Assembly (NCBI RefSeq): GCF_900112455.1
Contig: NZ_FOLT01000002.1
Coordinates: 1 to 64,000, forward strand
From: Alkalibacterium subtropicum
GTDB lineage: Bacteria > Bacillota > Bacilli > Lactobacillales > Carnobacteriaceae_A
Direction: 5' to 3'
DNA length: 64,000 bases
Within the stretch, counting starts at the first letter, position 1. Every line of letters starts with the position of its first letter. The position numbers and the translations under genes are program-made. Below, piece after piece: positions 1-10,803 of this stretch. The notes beneath the pieces are model-generated. The model had not been told where the DNA came from, searched no databases, and worked only from the letters and a program-made list of their open reading frames with translations.

Positions 1-330
1 TGTGGCCGATCACCCTCTCAGGTCGGCTACGTATCACTGCCTTGGTAAGCCATTACCTTACCAACTAGCTAATACGCCGCGGGGCCATCCATAAGCGATA
101 GCCGAAGCCATCTTTAATGATCGAAGCATGCGCTCTGATCACCTATGCGGTATTAGCATCCGTTTCCGGATGTTATCCCCCTCTTATGGGCAGGTTCCCC
201 ACGTGTTACTCACCCGTTCGCCACTCTTCCGCACTCTGCAAGCAGAGTGCTTCATCGTTCGACTTGCATGTATTAGGCATGCCGCCAGCGTTCGTCCTGA
301 GCCAGGATCAAACTCTCAGTTTGATATAGC
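1..330 (-). rRNA. 16S ribosomal RNA, 5' part (runs off the left edge)
   Basis: The reverse complement carries the universal 16S start signature AGAGTTTGATCCTGGCTCAG (299-318), followed by the GACGAACGCTGGCGG and CATGCAAGTCGAA segments and the V1-V2 region. The gene is transcribed leftwards and only about its first 320 nt are present. The exact mature 5' end, about 8-15 nt upstream of AGAGTTTGAT, is estimated. Confidence 0.97.
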
Positions 331-430
331 TCAAATTTAAAAATTGTGAGTTAAACATGTTAACTCGTTTGTGTTGTCCTGATCCGATAAATCGGACCGA
401 AGACCCCTGCACATTTGGTTGTTTTACTTT

Positions 431-450
431 GTTCAGTTTTCAAAGATCTC
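431..450 (-). promoter_or_regulatory. boxA-like antitermination element of the rRNA leader
   Basis: On the minus strand the leader reads GATCTTTGAAAACTGAAC, the form typical of Bacilli rRNA leaders (TCTTTGAAAACT). It lies about 45 nt downstream of the nearer promoter and about 100 nt before 16S. Recruitment of Nus factors is known for this element; it is inferred here. Confidence 0.6.
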
Positions 451-491
451 TTTCGTTCAGACGTTGACATTATCTCGTGTCAACTCATACA

Positions 492-520
492 ATATTACAG
501 GCTTTCGTTTTCATTGTCAA
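492..520 (-). promoter_or_regulatory. rRNA operon promoter P2
   Basis: On the minus strand there is a perfect -35 TTGACA (515-520), 17 bp, then TAATAT (492-497). It is the promoter nearer to 16S, with expected transcription start near 485. The sequence between this site and 16S has no gene. Confidence 0.75.
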
Positions 521-593
521 GAACTTTTTGAAATTATTTTAGAAACCATTCCAAAGTTGTAAGCGTTCCCTTTGCCTCTACGACAACTACTTA

Positions 594-622
594 AGTATAT
601 CTGATCGTTAGCAATATGTCAA
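594..622 (-). promoter_or_regulatory. rRNA operon promoter P1
   Basis: On the minus strand TTGACA (617-622), a 17-bp spacer and TATACT (594-599). The two consensus promoters lie 102 bp apart, the usual tandem arrangement for Bacilli rRNA operons. The remainder of the 329-869 gap holds the leader and a terminator, and no gene. Confidence 0.8.
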
Positions 623-789
623 CAATAAAATTTCAAAACCTCGCTGCAGACTTTCAAAAGATGTTTTGCAGCAACGAGATTAATAATAACAGGTAATTTG
701 ATCATCGTCAAGGATTTTCAGATACTTTTCTCGATTTATTTTCCTGATCCTGCTAAAAGAGGATTGTACTGGATTTTCAGACATTCAAT

Positions 790-839
790 ACAACAACGAC
801 GCTCCGAACACAGGAAATAAATTCCCGGTTCGAAGCGTC
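790..839 (-). terminator. rho-independent terminator after the AI-2E family gene
   Basis: Positions 798-809 and 828-839 form a 12-bp stem (GACGCTTCGAAC with one wobble pair), followed on the minus strand by the T-rich TTGTTGTATTG. It separates the upstream gene from the rRNA promoters. Confidence 0.6.
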
Positions 840-869
840 TCTGCGTTTTAAATAACACCTGCAAAGAGG

Positions 870-2171
870 TCAGTTATTACCCCTTTGATCCTCGTCTTTT
901 TCAGATGATTCCTCATGGTCTGCTTCGTATTGATCTTTTTCTTTGTGTCTTTTCAGTTTGGCGATCTCAATCGTCCGTTTTAGCTGAGTGCTCCTGGCTT
1001 TTTCACCACTCACAGCTACTTCGATCGGTTTCACTTCATACTCTCCTGCCACATCACCATAGTATTTATTGTAGCGCTTTTTAAACTGCTGGAAGACGTA
1101 AACGACGAGCACTTTCAGGATAGCATATATCGGCACACCGAATATCAATCCGAATAACCCTAACAAGTCACCTGCAACTAATAGGACAATGATGATCGTT
1201 AATGGATGAACATTGAGCTGTTTGCCCATGATGTTGGGTTCTATGAAGTTCCCGTCTATGAACTGTACCACCATCCATACGAGGACAAGTTGAGCAACCA
1301 TCCACCACGAATCGATCAGCGCTATGATGAGTGCGGGTATAAAGGCCAGCGTTGGTCCGATATACGGAATGATCGAGGTGAACCCGGCAATTATCGCAAG
1401 TACCCCATTGTACTGCAGCCCTATGATAGAGAAGCCTATGAACATCATGACCCCGATCGACGAAGCAATGATCAGCTGCCCTTTAACATATGCACCGACC
1501 TGTGTGTTCACTTCTGATGAAACGCGAATCAGGTCTTCTCTCCATTTAGGAGGTGTGACAGATAAAAAAGCCCGGAAAAACCGCTGTTCATCCTTAAGTA
1601 GGAAGAACAGGATAATAGGGAAAGTTATCAGTGTCACCACGACATTGGTCAGTCCAGAGACGAAACTCGATAAGCCACTGAAACCGTTCGACAGATACCG
1701 ATTGATATTATCCGGTATTCCGGTAACAAAGCTTTCACCTTCTTGAATGAACGATTCGATTTCACCTCCAAAAGGAAGATCATCCAGCCACCCCGTCACT
1801 GAAGTGGTCAGTGAGTTGATAAAACTCGGAAATTCTTCTATGAACATGGTCACCTGATCCCTAAGCAAAGGGTACAACAGGAATATTCCTAACGTTAGTA
1901 TCCCGATGATCAGCAGGAACAAAATACTGACCCCGACTATTCGTTTCACTTTATTTTTTTCCAGGAAATCTATAAAGGGATTGAACAGATAATACAATAA
2001 TAGCGCGATGACAAAAGGCATCAAGATATTTGAAACAAGCACGAGTATCGGTGTAAAGATATAACTGACTTGATTGAATAAAAAGAAAGCAATACCTATC
2101 AGGATGATAACGACCAAACTGAAAATCAGGTCACTTGCTCCCAGAAAATTTATCCACCTGGTTTTTTTCAT
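870..2171 (-). CDS. AI-2E family transporter (membrane permease)
   Basis: This is a polytopic membrane protein of the AI-2E/PerM family (YtvI/YdbI-like), a group that includes small-molecule exporters and Na+/H+ antiporters; the substrate cannot be told from sequence. There are several hydrophobic segments in the first 90 residues, a hydrophilic amphipathic stretch around 90-190, and a C-terminal block with the family-typical GFTSIIPYIGPTLAFIPA and the FIDGNFIEPNIMGKQLNVHP segment. The last 60 residues are charged and cytoplasmic. I chose the ATG at 2171 because AGAAGGAG lies 6 nt ahead of it; an in-frame ATG 21 nt upstream has no ribosome site. It follows lysS but is separated from it by a terminator. 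Confidence 0.9.
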   Translation of the reverse strand: MKKTRWINFLGASDLIFSLVVIILIGIAFFLFNQVSYIFTPILVLVSNILMPFVIALLLYYLFNPFIDFLEKNKVKRIVGVSILFLLIIGILTLGIFLLYPLLRDQVTMFIEEFPSFINSLTTSVTGWLDDLPFGGEIESFIQEGESFVTGIPDNINRYLSNGFSGLSSFVSGLTNVVVTLITFPIILFFLLKDEQRFFRAFLSVTPPKWREDLIRVSSEVNTQVGAYVKGQLIIASSIGVMMFIGFSIIGLQYNGVLAIIAGFTSIIPYIGPTLAFIPALIIALIDSWWMVAQLVLVWMVVQFIDGNFIEPNIMGKQLNVHPLTIIIVLLVAGDLLGLFGLIFGVPIYAILKVLVVYVFQQFKKRYNKYYGDVAGEYEVKPIEVAVSGEKARSTQLKRTIEIAKLKRHKEKDQYEADHEESSEKDEDQRGNN

Positions 2172-2267
2172 TTTTTCTCCTTCTTTCTGCATCTTACTTT
2201 ACTTACTCTCTATTTTATAGGACATGCGAGCTAAATACGAGAAAAAACGATCACAGATTTAAATGCT

Positions 2268-2296
2268 AAAAAAGAGAGATGCTCGTCGCATCTCCC
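2268..2296 (-). terminator. terminator after lysS
   Basis: GAGATGC (2276-2282) pairs with GCATCTC (2288-2294), and on the minus strand the stem is followed by six T residues (2268-2273). It sits 25 nt after the lysS stop codon. Confidence 0.85.
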
Positions 2297-2320
2297 TTAA
2301 TCATTATTTATAGTTTTAGG

Positions 2321-3859
<1,539 letters not shown>

Positions 3860-3987
3860 TCATACTTATATTTTTAGATCCTTTGCAAAGTCGAGACTTC
3901 ACTATTTATACTTTAAATGTGAAGCCATTCATACTGGATTATCGTACCATAACTCTTGATTCTCATAAAGAAAAAAGTGTAAAAAGC

Positions 3988-4872
3988 TTACGGCTGGTCT
4001 GTTTCTTCTTTCAAAGCAATCAGTTCATCTTCGTCGAAGTGATAAGCTTTTCTGCAGAAATGACAGACAGCATCCGCGCCGTGATCTTCGTCGATCATTT
4101 CCTGGATCTCTTTTTCCCCCAGCGAGACGATCGCATCTTTGAACCGCTCCTTTGAACAGTTGCACTTAAAGGATACGGGCATAGTCTCCAGTATGCGGGC
4201 CGAGCCATCTTTAACCAGTCGGTCCAGGATCTGTTCAGGCGTTTCCCCTTCATCCATCAGCTTGGAAATCAGCGGCAGCTCAGAGATTGCTTCTTCTACT
4301 TTTTGAATCGTTTCTTCGGATGCGTTCGGCATGACCTGGATCATGAACCCTCCTGCTGCTTTAACTGTCTCATCAGGATTGACTAGCACGGATAAGCCGA
4401 TAGCTGAAGGCACCTGTTCACTGTTCGCCATGTAATAAGTGAAATCTTCCCCCAGTTCTCCGCTGACTAGTGGAACCTGCCCCACAAAAGGGCGTTTCAT
4501 ATTCAAGTCTTTACTGACAGTAAGCATACCTTCTGTTCCCACAGCACCTCTGACATCGATTTTCCCTTGTTCGTTGAGCGGTAAACTGACTTTTGGATGC
4601 TTGATATACCCCTTCGTCTCACCTTTACCGTTACTGTCAACCAGTATATAGCCGACTGGGCCGTTCCCTTCTATACGGACGGTCAGTGTTTCGTCACCTT
4701 TAAGTGTGGTCCCCAGCAGCGTCGTCCCTACCATGGCACGTCCCAGAGCCGCTGTTGCCGCACTCCAGGTTTGGTGATTTTCCCGGGCTGTTTTGACCAT
4801 GTCTGTTGATTCGACGACATACACGCGGATCTGATCATTAAAGCCCAATGCTTTTATCAATTTATCTGCCAT
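3988..4872 (-). CDS. hslO: Hsp33 redox-regulated holdase chaperone
   Basis: Hsp33 is a cytoplasmic holdase activated when its zinc-binding cysteines are oxidised. At 294 residues it has normal length. The C-terminal zinc switch is complete: CNC near residue 237 and CHFC near residue 270, the CxC...CxxC pattern of the family. The N-terminus (LIKALGFNDQIRVYVVEST) is characteristic. An AAGGA element 9 nt before ATG supports the start. It lies between ftsH and lysS, the order found in many Bacilli. Confidence 0.96.
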   Translation of the reverse strand: MADKLIKALGFNDQIRVYVVESTDMVKTARENHQTWSAATAALGRAMVGTTLLGTTLKGDETLTVRIEGNGPVGYILVDSNGKGETKGYIKHPKVSLPLNEQGKIDVRGAVGTEGMLTVSKDLNMKRPFVGQVPLVSGELGEDFTYYMANSEQVPSAIGLSVLVNPDETVKAAGGFMIQVMPNASEETIQKVEEAISELPLISKLMDEGETPEQILDRLVKDGSARILETMPVSFKCNCSKERFKDAIVSLGEKEIQEMIDEDHGADAVCHFCRKAYHFDEDELIALKEETDQP

Positions 4873-4959
4873 TAGTCACATTCCTTTATCTTTTTGTCAT
4901 TCATCTATTTACACGGAAAGAAGAGGATGCGAATAATCCGCCATCCTCTTCTCTGCTTG

Positions 4960-7092
4960 TTACGCTTTTGGTTCGTCTTCTGATCCTTCTTTTTTACTGT
5001 CTGAGCCTTCAGTATCCGATGAATCCTTTTCCTGACTTGCTTCAAAACGTTTTTCACGTTCACGTTCTTTTTTCTCACGTGCCGCTTTGATTTCCTCAAA
5101 CGTTTTCCCGATTTCTTCTTCATCAGGATCTCTTTCAGTTTCTTCTTTTTCAGAAGGGTATTCTGATGAAGGTGAAACATCTTTTGCAGGCATTTCGCCT
5201 TGTTCGAATAATGATTTGATCTGTTTCTCGTCCAGCGTTTCCACTTCAAGCAGTTTCTGAGCGATCAAATCATGCGCTTCTTTATGTTCTTCAAGAATGC
5301 GTCTTGCTTCAGTATGTGCTTCATTTAATATTCGCAGGACTTCCTGATCGATCTGGTAGGCAAACTGTTCAGAATATGCTTTGGACTGAGAGTAATCTCT
5401 GCCAAGGAATACCTGACCGCCGCCTTCATACTGGACCGGTCCGAGCAAGTCACTCATGCCGTATTCCGTTACCATACTTCTGGCGATCTGTGTTGCCTGC
5501 TGGAAGTCATTCGAGGCACCACTTGACTGTGAATCAAAGATGATTTCTTCAGCTACGCGTCCACCCAGAAGTCCGACGATCTGTTCGAACAATTCTTTTT
5601 TCGTCATCAGGAAGCGATCTTCTTTCGGAAGCATGATGGCATATCCGCCGGCTCTTCCACGAGGAACGATCGTCACTTTATGAACGATACGGGCATCACT
5701 TAAAACAAGACCGACGATCGTATGTCCAGCTTCGTGATACGCGACCATCGAACGTTCAGTATCAGATATGACGCGGTCTTTCTTGGCAGGACCGGCAATA
5801 ACACGGTCATGCGCCTCATCGATATCCAGCTCTTCGATTTGTTTACTGTCACGTCTTGCAGCAACTAAGGCTGCTTCATTCAGTAAGTTCTCCAAATCAG
5901 CCCCGGAGAATCCTGGCGTCTGTCTGGCAATAATCTTCAAATCGACATTTGATGCTAAAGGTTTATTTTTAGCATGGACTTTAAGGATCGCTTCACGACC
6001 TTTGACATCCGGCCTGCCAACCATGATGCGTCTGTCAAAACGGCCCGGACGCAAGAGGGCAGGGTCCAGAACATCTTGTCGGTTTGTTGCCGCAATGACG
6101 ATGACGCCTTCGTTACCTGTGAACCCGTCCATTTCTACGAGGAGCTGGTTAAGCGTCTGCTCACGCTCATCATGCCCGCCGCCCATGCCGGCACCACGCT
6201 GACGTCCGACGGCATCGATCTCATCGATAAAGATGATAGCCGGCGCTGTTTTCTTCGCATTTTCAAATAAGTCTCTGACACGGCTGGCCCCGACACCTAC
6301 GAACATCTCAACGAATTCAGAACCTGAAATTGAGAAGAACGGTACACCGGCTTCACCGGCAACGGCTTTGGCAAGTAACGTTTTACCTGTTCCTGGAGGT
6401 CCTTCAAGCAGAACACCTGCCGGGATGCGTGCACCCAGATTGGCAAAGCGTCTTGGATCTTTCAGGAATTCAACGATTTCTACTAATTCTTCTTTTTCTT
6501 CATCTGCACCAGCGACATCTGAAAAACGCACTTTACTTGTTTTCGCGTCACTTTCTTTTGCTTTGGACTTGCCAAAGTTCATCACACCACGGCCTCCGCC
6601 GCCGCCTCCGCCTTGTCCTGACTGACTCATCATGAAATAAATGAATCCGACAAACAACAAGAGCGGCAGGAATGAGAAGAGGAGGCTTGTCCAGATACCG
6701 GTCGTCGGTTCTTCGACAGATACGATGTTCACATCGTTTTCTTCTGCCAGCTGATACACATCTTCCACAATGCTGTCATTTCTTAGTATATAAGTGGTAA
6801 ACGTCGAAGCATCCTCCTGCTCCAGACTTCCGAAGAAGTTGACGTCCTGATCTTGTTCTAGTTCTATTTCCTGTCCTTCACGTAATTGACCTGTGATTTC
6901 ATAAACTCCAGCTGTGGGCTGCACTTGAAATTCTTCTATACGATCTTCTTCTAAAAACTCTATAAATTCAGTTGAACTTACACTCTCTGAAGCTTGATCT
7001 TGTCCGCCACTCGTCGCCCAACTTGCAATACCAATAACCGCAAGAAACACGATGACGTAGAAGAGGCCACTTTTGAAAAATCCTTTCTTCAT
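4960..7092 (-). CDS. ftsH: ATP-dependent zinc metalloprotease FtsH
   Basis: FtsH is a membrane-anchored AAA+ protease that degrades misfolded membrane proteins and short-lived regulators. Two transmembrane segments (about 8-25 and 133-154) flank an extracytoplasmic domain. Walker A GPPGTGKT is at 231-238, Walker B IIFIDEID near 287-293, the second region of homology includes RPGRFDRR, and the zinc site HEAGH is at 453-457. The C-terminal 60 residues are a highly charged Lys/Glu-rich tail. I prefer the ATG at 7092, preceded by GGAGG at 5 nt; an ATG four codons upstream would lack a proper ribosome site. It is followed by hslO. Confidence 0.97.
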   Translation of the reverse strand: MKKGFFKSGLFYVIVFLAVIGIASWATSGGQDQASESVSSTEFIEFLEEDRIEEFQVQPTAGVYEITGQLREGQEIELEQDQDVNFFGSLEQEDASTFTTYILRNDSIVEDVYQLAEENDVNIVSVEEPTTGIWTSLLFSFLPLLLFVGFIYFMMSQSGQGGGGGGGRGVMNFGKSKAKESDAKTSKVRFSDVAGADEEKEELVEIVEFLKDPRRFANLGARIPAGVLLEGPPGTGKTLLAKAVAGEAGVPFFSISGSEFVEMFVGVGASRVRDLFENAKKTAPAIIFIDEIDAVGRQRGAGMGGGHDEREQTLNQLLVEMDGFTGNEGVIVIAATNRQDVLDPALLRPGRFDRRIMVGRPDVKGREAILKVHAKNKPLASNVDLKIIARQTPGFSGADLENLLNEAALVAARRDSKQIEELDIDEAHDRVIAGPAKKDRVISDTERSMVAYHEAGHTIVGLVLSDARIVHKVTIVPRGRAGGYAIMLPKEDRFLMTKKELFEQIVGLLGGRVAEEIIFDSQSSGASNDFQQATQIARSMVTEYGMSDLLGPVQYEGGGQVFLGRDYSQSKAYSEQFAYQIDQEVLRILNEAHTEARRILEEHKEAHDLIAQKLLEVETLDEKQIKSLFEQGEMPAKDVSPSSEYPSEKEETERDPDEEEIGKTFEEIKAAREKKEREREKRFEASQEKDSSDTEGSDSKKEGSEDEPKA

Positions 7093-7255
7093 GTCATCCT
7101 CCATCTATCACTTGTATTTTTATTATTATTTAAGCAGAAGCTTAATTAATAGTCTTATATATGTTAACACACTTGACCATTTTTGACTATGAATTTTGTT
7201 TGATGATTGTACCTTAACACTATGAAAAGGCAGCGGGTAAGCGTCTATCAGGCTG

Positions 7256-7792
7256 CTACTGGTAGATTTCAGGTTTGAGGACGCCGATATACGGAAGATT
7301 TCGATAGTTTTCTATATAATCCAAACCGTATCCCACAACAAACTCGTGCGGCACTTCAAAGCCGACCCAATCTGCTTGAATATCGATTTTTCGGCCAGTT
7401 GGTTTATCAAGGATCGTTACGATTTTGACTGAAGCTGCTTTACGGTACTTGAACATATCTTTCAGATAAGCCAGTGTCCCGCCTGTATCGATGATATCTT
7501 CAACGAAAAGAACGTGGCGGCCTTCGACATTCGTATCAAGATCCTTAAGTATTTTGACTTCTCCTGATGACACCATTTCATTGCCGTAGCTGGATACATC
7601 CATAAAATCTATTTCAAGATAAATATCCATCGCTTTGATCAGGTCTGCCATAAACGGCAAGGCGCCTTTCAATACGCCAACAAGCAGCGGGTTCTTGCCT
7701 TCATACTCCTTTGAAAGTATGGCACCAAGTTCTTTAACTTTTGCCTGTATTTCCTCTTCACTGATCAGAATTTTTTCCATATCGTTTTTCAC
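7256..7792 (-). CDS. hpt: Hypoxanthine phosphoribosyltransferase
   Basis: Hpt salvages hypoxanthine and guanine with PRPP to IMP and GMP in the cytoplasm. The PRPP-binding loop [14 protein letters not shown] (about residues 95-108) is intact, as is the C-terminal [19 protein letters not shown] block. The start is GTG with AAAGGAG 9 nt upstream, which gives 178 residues. It lies between tilS (27 nt upstream) and ftsH (163 nt downstream), the conserved tilS-hpt-ftsH order of Bacilli. Confidence 0.96.
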   Translation of the reverse strand: MKNDMEKILISEEEIQAKVKELGAILSKEYEGKNPLLVGVLKGALPFMADLIKAMDIYLEIDFMDVSSYGNEMVSSGEVKILKDLDTNVEGRHVLFVEDIIDTGGTLAYLKDMFKYRKAASVKIVTILDKPTGRKIDIQADWVGFEVPHEFVVGYGLDYIENYRNLPYIGVLKPEIYQ

Positions 7793-7819
7793 GTTTATCG
7801 TCTCCTTTGTCTATTCAGT

Positions 7820-9235
7820 TCATGCTTCCGTTTGTTTCTGGTATATAAGTACGTAAATTATTGTATCAGTTAATGGGTTGAGTGACAACGGCGATTCTTT
7901 ATAACCGGCCAGCCAGACGATTCGCCCCTGGCTGTCAGTTACCAGCCAGGCTTCGTCGCGTTTTTTTCTGGGGACTTTCTGGTCGATAAAAATATCTTTT
8001 ATTTTTTTAGACCCGTCGAGCCCCTTCACTTTCATCTTATCACCTGGTTTACGATGGCGGACTGAGAGCGGCCATTTCACCTGCTTGTCACCAAGATAAA
8101 TGATCTGGCCCGCCACTTCACCCATCTCCTGGAACATTTCATAGGTGAAGCAGCCCAGTCTCTCTCTTTCGCTGAGCACGAGCCACTCATCGACCTGCAG
8201 TGTTGCCGGATCAGCACCGGTATTACCGCTTGTTTCATCAATGTATCGTGCTTTTTCTATCATACACCGGTCGTATGCTTTTTGCGCTGTCAAACCATTG
8301 GGTAATTCCAGATAGGTATTGGGCCTGCCTGTCTCGAACCAGTCAAGCAGCAGCTCGATGTGGACCCGGCTGACTGCATAAGCCTCCGTGACCCGCCACT
8401 TCCTGAAAGCACTGCGCAGGACGATTTTCTTGAATCCGTGTTCCTGAGTGTGAAAAGTGGAGAGGTTCACTTGCATCCGGTCTTGCGTGATCTCGAACGA
8501 ACGGTCGAGTTCTTCTTGGACTAGAGGTTTTACAACGTGAATCATATCTTCCAGATCCTGTGAAAAATCGCAGATATGCTGTTCCAAAGCAGGATTTTCC
8601 CGCTTCAATTCCGGAATGATATGATGCCTGAATCTGTTGCGGGTGTAGGCAGTCGACTGATTGCTTGCATCTTCTCTCCAGTGTATCCCGTTTTCTTTTG
8701 CATAATTCACAATCATTTCTTTTGAATAGGGCAGCATGAGACGCAGAACAAAGCGATCATCAACAGGCCTAATGACAGAGATCCCTGTCAGTTCATCCAG
8801 TGAATTTCCCCGCACAAGCCGCATCAGGACAGTTTCCACCTGATCATCACGATGATGAGCGGTGAGGATGAGCCGGCTGCCCACTTTTTCGGCAACGGCT
8901 TTGAAAAAGCTGTACCGGATATTTCTCGCTTCCTGTTCGATACCCGATCCTGGATGGTCGGCCTTATCCCAAGTATAGGTATGCACAGGAACGGCGTATT
9001 TCTGCATCCACTCGTTTACAAACTGCTCTTCCTCATCCGACTCATGTCTCAGCTGATGGTTGATATGTGCCACATGGATGGTGGGTCTGCAGTCATTCGG
9101 GAGCTGATTCAATAAGTCAAACAGTACCATGGAATCAACGCCACCGGACAAACCCACAACGATGTTTTCGCCTGGACGCCAGTAGCCGCCGGCCTTTACC
9201 TGATCCAAAAAATGTACAGCGAGATTCACTGCCAT
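7820..9235 (-). CDS. tilS: tRNA(Ile)-lysidine synthase
   Basis: TilS converts C34 of the CAU anticodon of tRNA-Ile2 to lysidine and so sets AUA decoding; it is essential. The N-terminal PP-loop SGGVDS is at residues 30-35, with HINHQLR and the TAHHRDDQVETVLMRLVRGN signature following; the C-terminal TilS substrate domain occupies roughly 375-470. The ATG at 9235 abuts a run of G, so a GTG two codons inside (9229), with GGGGG at 6 nt, may be the true start. A terminator hairpin lies 40 nt ahead of the gene. Confidence 0.94.
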   Translation of the reverse strand: MAVNLAVHFLDQVKAGGYWRPGENIVVGLSGGVDSMVLFDLLNQLPNDCRPTIHVAHINHQLRHESDEEEQFVNEWMQKYAVPVHTYTWDKADHPGSGIEQEARNIRYSFFKAVAEKVGSRLILTAHHRDDQVETVLMRLVRGNSLDELTGISVIRPVDDRFVLRLMLPYSKEMIVNYAKENGIHWREDASNQSTAYTRNRFRHHIIPELKRENPALEQHICDFSQDLEDMIHVVKPLVQEELDRSFEITQDRMQVNLSTFHTQEHGFKKIVLRSAFRKWRVTEAYAVSRVHIELLLDWFETGRPNTYLELPNGLTAQKAYDRCMIEKARYIDETSGNTGADPATLQVDEWLVLSERERLGCFTYEMFQEMGEVAGQIIYLGDKQVKWPLSVRHRKPGDKMKVKGLDGSKKIKDIFIDQKVPRKKRDEAWLVTDSQGRIVWLAGYKESPLSLNPLTDTIIYVLIYQKQTEA

Positions 9236-9274
9236 CCCCCCTTTTTCTGATAATGCGTGTTATTTCATAATAAG

Positions 9275-9308
9275 TAAAAAGGATTCAGGGATCCCCCCTA
9301 AACCCTTT
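9275..9308 (-). terminator. terminator between the S1-domain gene and tilS
   Basis: Positions 9279-9290 and 9296-9307 form a 12-bp stem with a 5-nt loop and two wobble pairs, followed on the minus strand by TTT. It comes 26 nt after the S1-protein stop and only 40 nt before tilS, so tilS needs either read-through or a promoter within or just after the hairpin. Confidence 0.8.
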
Positions 9309-9332
9309 ATTTTATATAGTATAAATGCCTAA

Positions 9333-9764
9333 TTAACCTTTTCGACCACCGCGGCCGCCACGTTTGTTTTCCGTGTGACGTTTTAAAGATGTCAGACGAT
9401 CTTCACTGTCTTTCAAAAATGAACTCATCAGTGAATCAAAATCGTCTTTTTTCGCTGCCGGACGTTTATGCGAAGAACTTTGACGTCCTCTGCTGGATGG
9501 TTTTGGCTTGGAAGCCTCAGCTGCAGGTTTCTCTTGAGCCTTACGGATAGATAATCCGATTTTTCCATCGTCGGCGATAGATAAGACTTTTACTGTAACG
9601 GTTTGACCGACTTCTAATTCTTCGTTGATGTTCTCAACGTAACTGTCTGATACCTCACTGATGTGCACTAAACCTGTTTTGTTGTTGCCCAGATCGATAA
9701 ATGCACCAAAATTAGCAATACCCGTAACTTTTCCTTCTACTTTGCTTCCAACTTCAATTGACAT
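9333..9764 (-). CDS. S1 RNA-binding domain protein (YabR/YugI type)
   Basis: An S1 OB-fold domain covers residues 1-75 (GSKVEGKVTGIANFGAFIDL...GLVHISEVS), a fold that binds RNA and in related proteins contacts the 30S ribosome. The rest is a basic, low-complexity tail ending RGGRGGRKG, typical of unstructured RNA-binding ends. AGGAGG lies 13 nt before the ATG, a rather long spacing. In Bacilli this gene regularly follows divIC, as here. Its precise biochemical role is not established. Confidence 0.88.
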   Translation of the reverse strand: MSIEVGSKVEGKVTGIANFGAFIDLGNNKTGLVHISEVSDSYVENINEELEVGQTVTVKVLSIADDGKIGLSIRKAQEKPAAEASKPKPSSRGRQSSSHKRPAAKKDDFDSLMSSFLKDSEDRLTSLKRHTENKRGGRGGRKG

Positions 9765-9873
9765 GTTTTCTATGTTGCCTCCTAAATAATTTGAGTTAAT
9801 TATAGCATGTTGAAAATAAAGAATAAAGGATTAATGAAATGTTTGTGAATTATTTTCGATTAATGTTCGTGTT

Positions 9874-10326
9874 TCACTCACTCTGTTCCTCTGACTCATT
9901 TTCTTCATCTTCGAAAACCCCTGATCCTTCTTCAGTCACCTTAGTGTGATCCGGGTTTCTGTCATCCGGAAAACTGAAGACTATTTCATTATCTTTAGTC
10001 AAGTAATACTCGCTGCGGGCCAGCTTGGCTACGTATTCTTCATCTTCCAGCAGACCGATGTAATACTCCAGTTCTTCCTGACGCAGGTCCAGAGACTCCA
10101 GTTCTTCCTGGGCCTGGACCTTCTGATCCTCCAGCTGCTGCAAGGTGTAATAATTCCTTACCAGTCCGCTTCCAACAAGTAAGACGAGCATGATCCCCGC
10201 AGCCACGATCAGCTGCATTCTTCTTTTTAATTTTCTTTTCTGTTTGAATTCTCTTATGCTTTCGAGCGTTTTATGTTTTATGTATGGATTCTCCATGCGT
10301 GTAACGCTCTGTTTCTTCTTATCCAT
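9874..10326 (-). CDS. divIC: Septum formation initiator DivIC
   Basis: DivIC is a bitopic divisome protein that forms a complex with FtsL and DivIB during septal wall synthesis. The protein has a short basic cytoplasmic N-terminus, one transmembrane helix (about 38-55), an extracellular coiled coil (about 60-95) and the conserved EEYVAKLARSEYYLTKDNEIVFSFP end of the family, then an acidic tail. The ATG at 10326 is preceded by a G-rich ribosome site (AGGGGG); longer upstream translations are not supported. It stands in the rqcP-divIC-S1 order usual for Bacilli, 210 nt after rqcP and behind a strong terminator. Confidence 0.92.
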   Translation of the reverse strand: MDKKKQSVTRMENPYIKHKTLESIREFKQKRKLKRRMQLIVAAGIMLVLLVGSGLVRNYYTLQQLEDQKVQAQEELESLDLRQEELEYYIGLLEDEEYVAKLARSEYYLTKDNEIVFSFPDDRNPDHTKVTEEGSGVFEDEENESEEQSE

Positions 10327-10416
10327 ATCATAGCCCCCTGGATTCATTCTCTTCCTGTTTACTGATTGACTAAAGTATAGCAATAAACCCCACCAATGAA
10401 AAGAACCAGCAGTTAA

Positions 10417-10479
10417 TAAAAAAAGAATAATGGACATCCGACGCATTTTGTTCGCAGGTCGAAAGATGTCCATTATTCT
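10417..10479 (-). terminator. long hairpin terminator after rqcP
   Basis: Positions 10424-10438 and 10465-10479 are a perfect 15-bp inverted repeat (AGAATAATGGACATC and its complement), and the minus strand continues into TTTTTTTATT. The 26-nt loop contains a small inner stem, CGAC/GTCG. It ends the mfd-yabN-rqcP transcript; divIC starts about 90 nt further on. Confidence 0.85.
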
Positions 10480-10536
10480 GATTGTCTGCCACTCTTTTTG
10501 ATGAAGCAGCTCTGTTTCACTTAATCCTTTTGCTTT

Positions 10537-10803
10537 TTACTCATACGACTGCTTAAACGTCTCTTCTATGACTGTGTATAAGTCCTTTGCCTCATCTTTT
10601 TTCGTCGTATCTCTAATATCATCCACCGATACTTTCAGTGTTTTGTTGCCGAACTGGATCGTCAGCTCATCGCCGACAGCGACCTGACTGGAAGATTTGG
10701 CTGTCTTCCCGTTGATTTGTATACGGTCTTTGTCTGCAATTTCTTTGGCTACCGATCGTCGCTTGATAATGCGTGATACTTTAAGAAATTTATCGAGTCT
10801 CAT
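10537..10803 (-). CDS. rqcP: S4-domain RNA-binding protein RqcP (YabO)
   Basis: This 88-residue protein is almost entirely one S4 domain (MRLDKFLKVSRIIKRRSVAKE...GDRIQINGK type). In Bacillus subtilis the orthologue RqcP binds stalled 50S subunits with RqcH and peptidyl-tRNA and drives C-terminal alanine tailing in ribosome quality control. Its first codons overlap the end of yabN by 14 nt, which implies translational coupling. The C-terminal 25 residues are charged. Confidence 0.93.
   Translation of the reverse strand: MRLDKFLKVSRIIKRRSVAKEIADKDRIQINGKTAKSSSQVAVGDELTIQFGNKTLKVSVDDIRDTTKKDEAKDLYTVIEETFKQSYE

Noticed and set aside
642-681. Hairpin CTCGCTGC...GCAGCAACGAG upstream of the rRNA promoters
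   Set aside because: The stem needs a 3-nt bulge and has no T-run; not convincing as a terminator or regulatory element.
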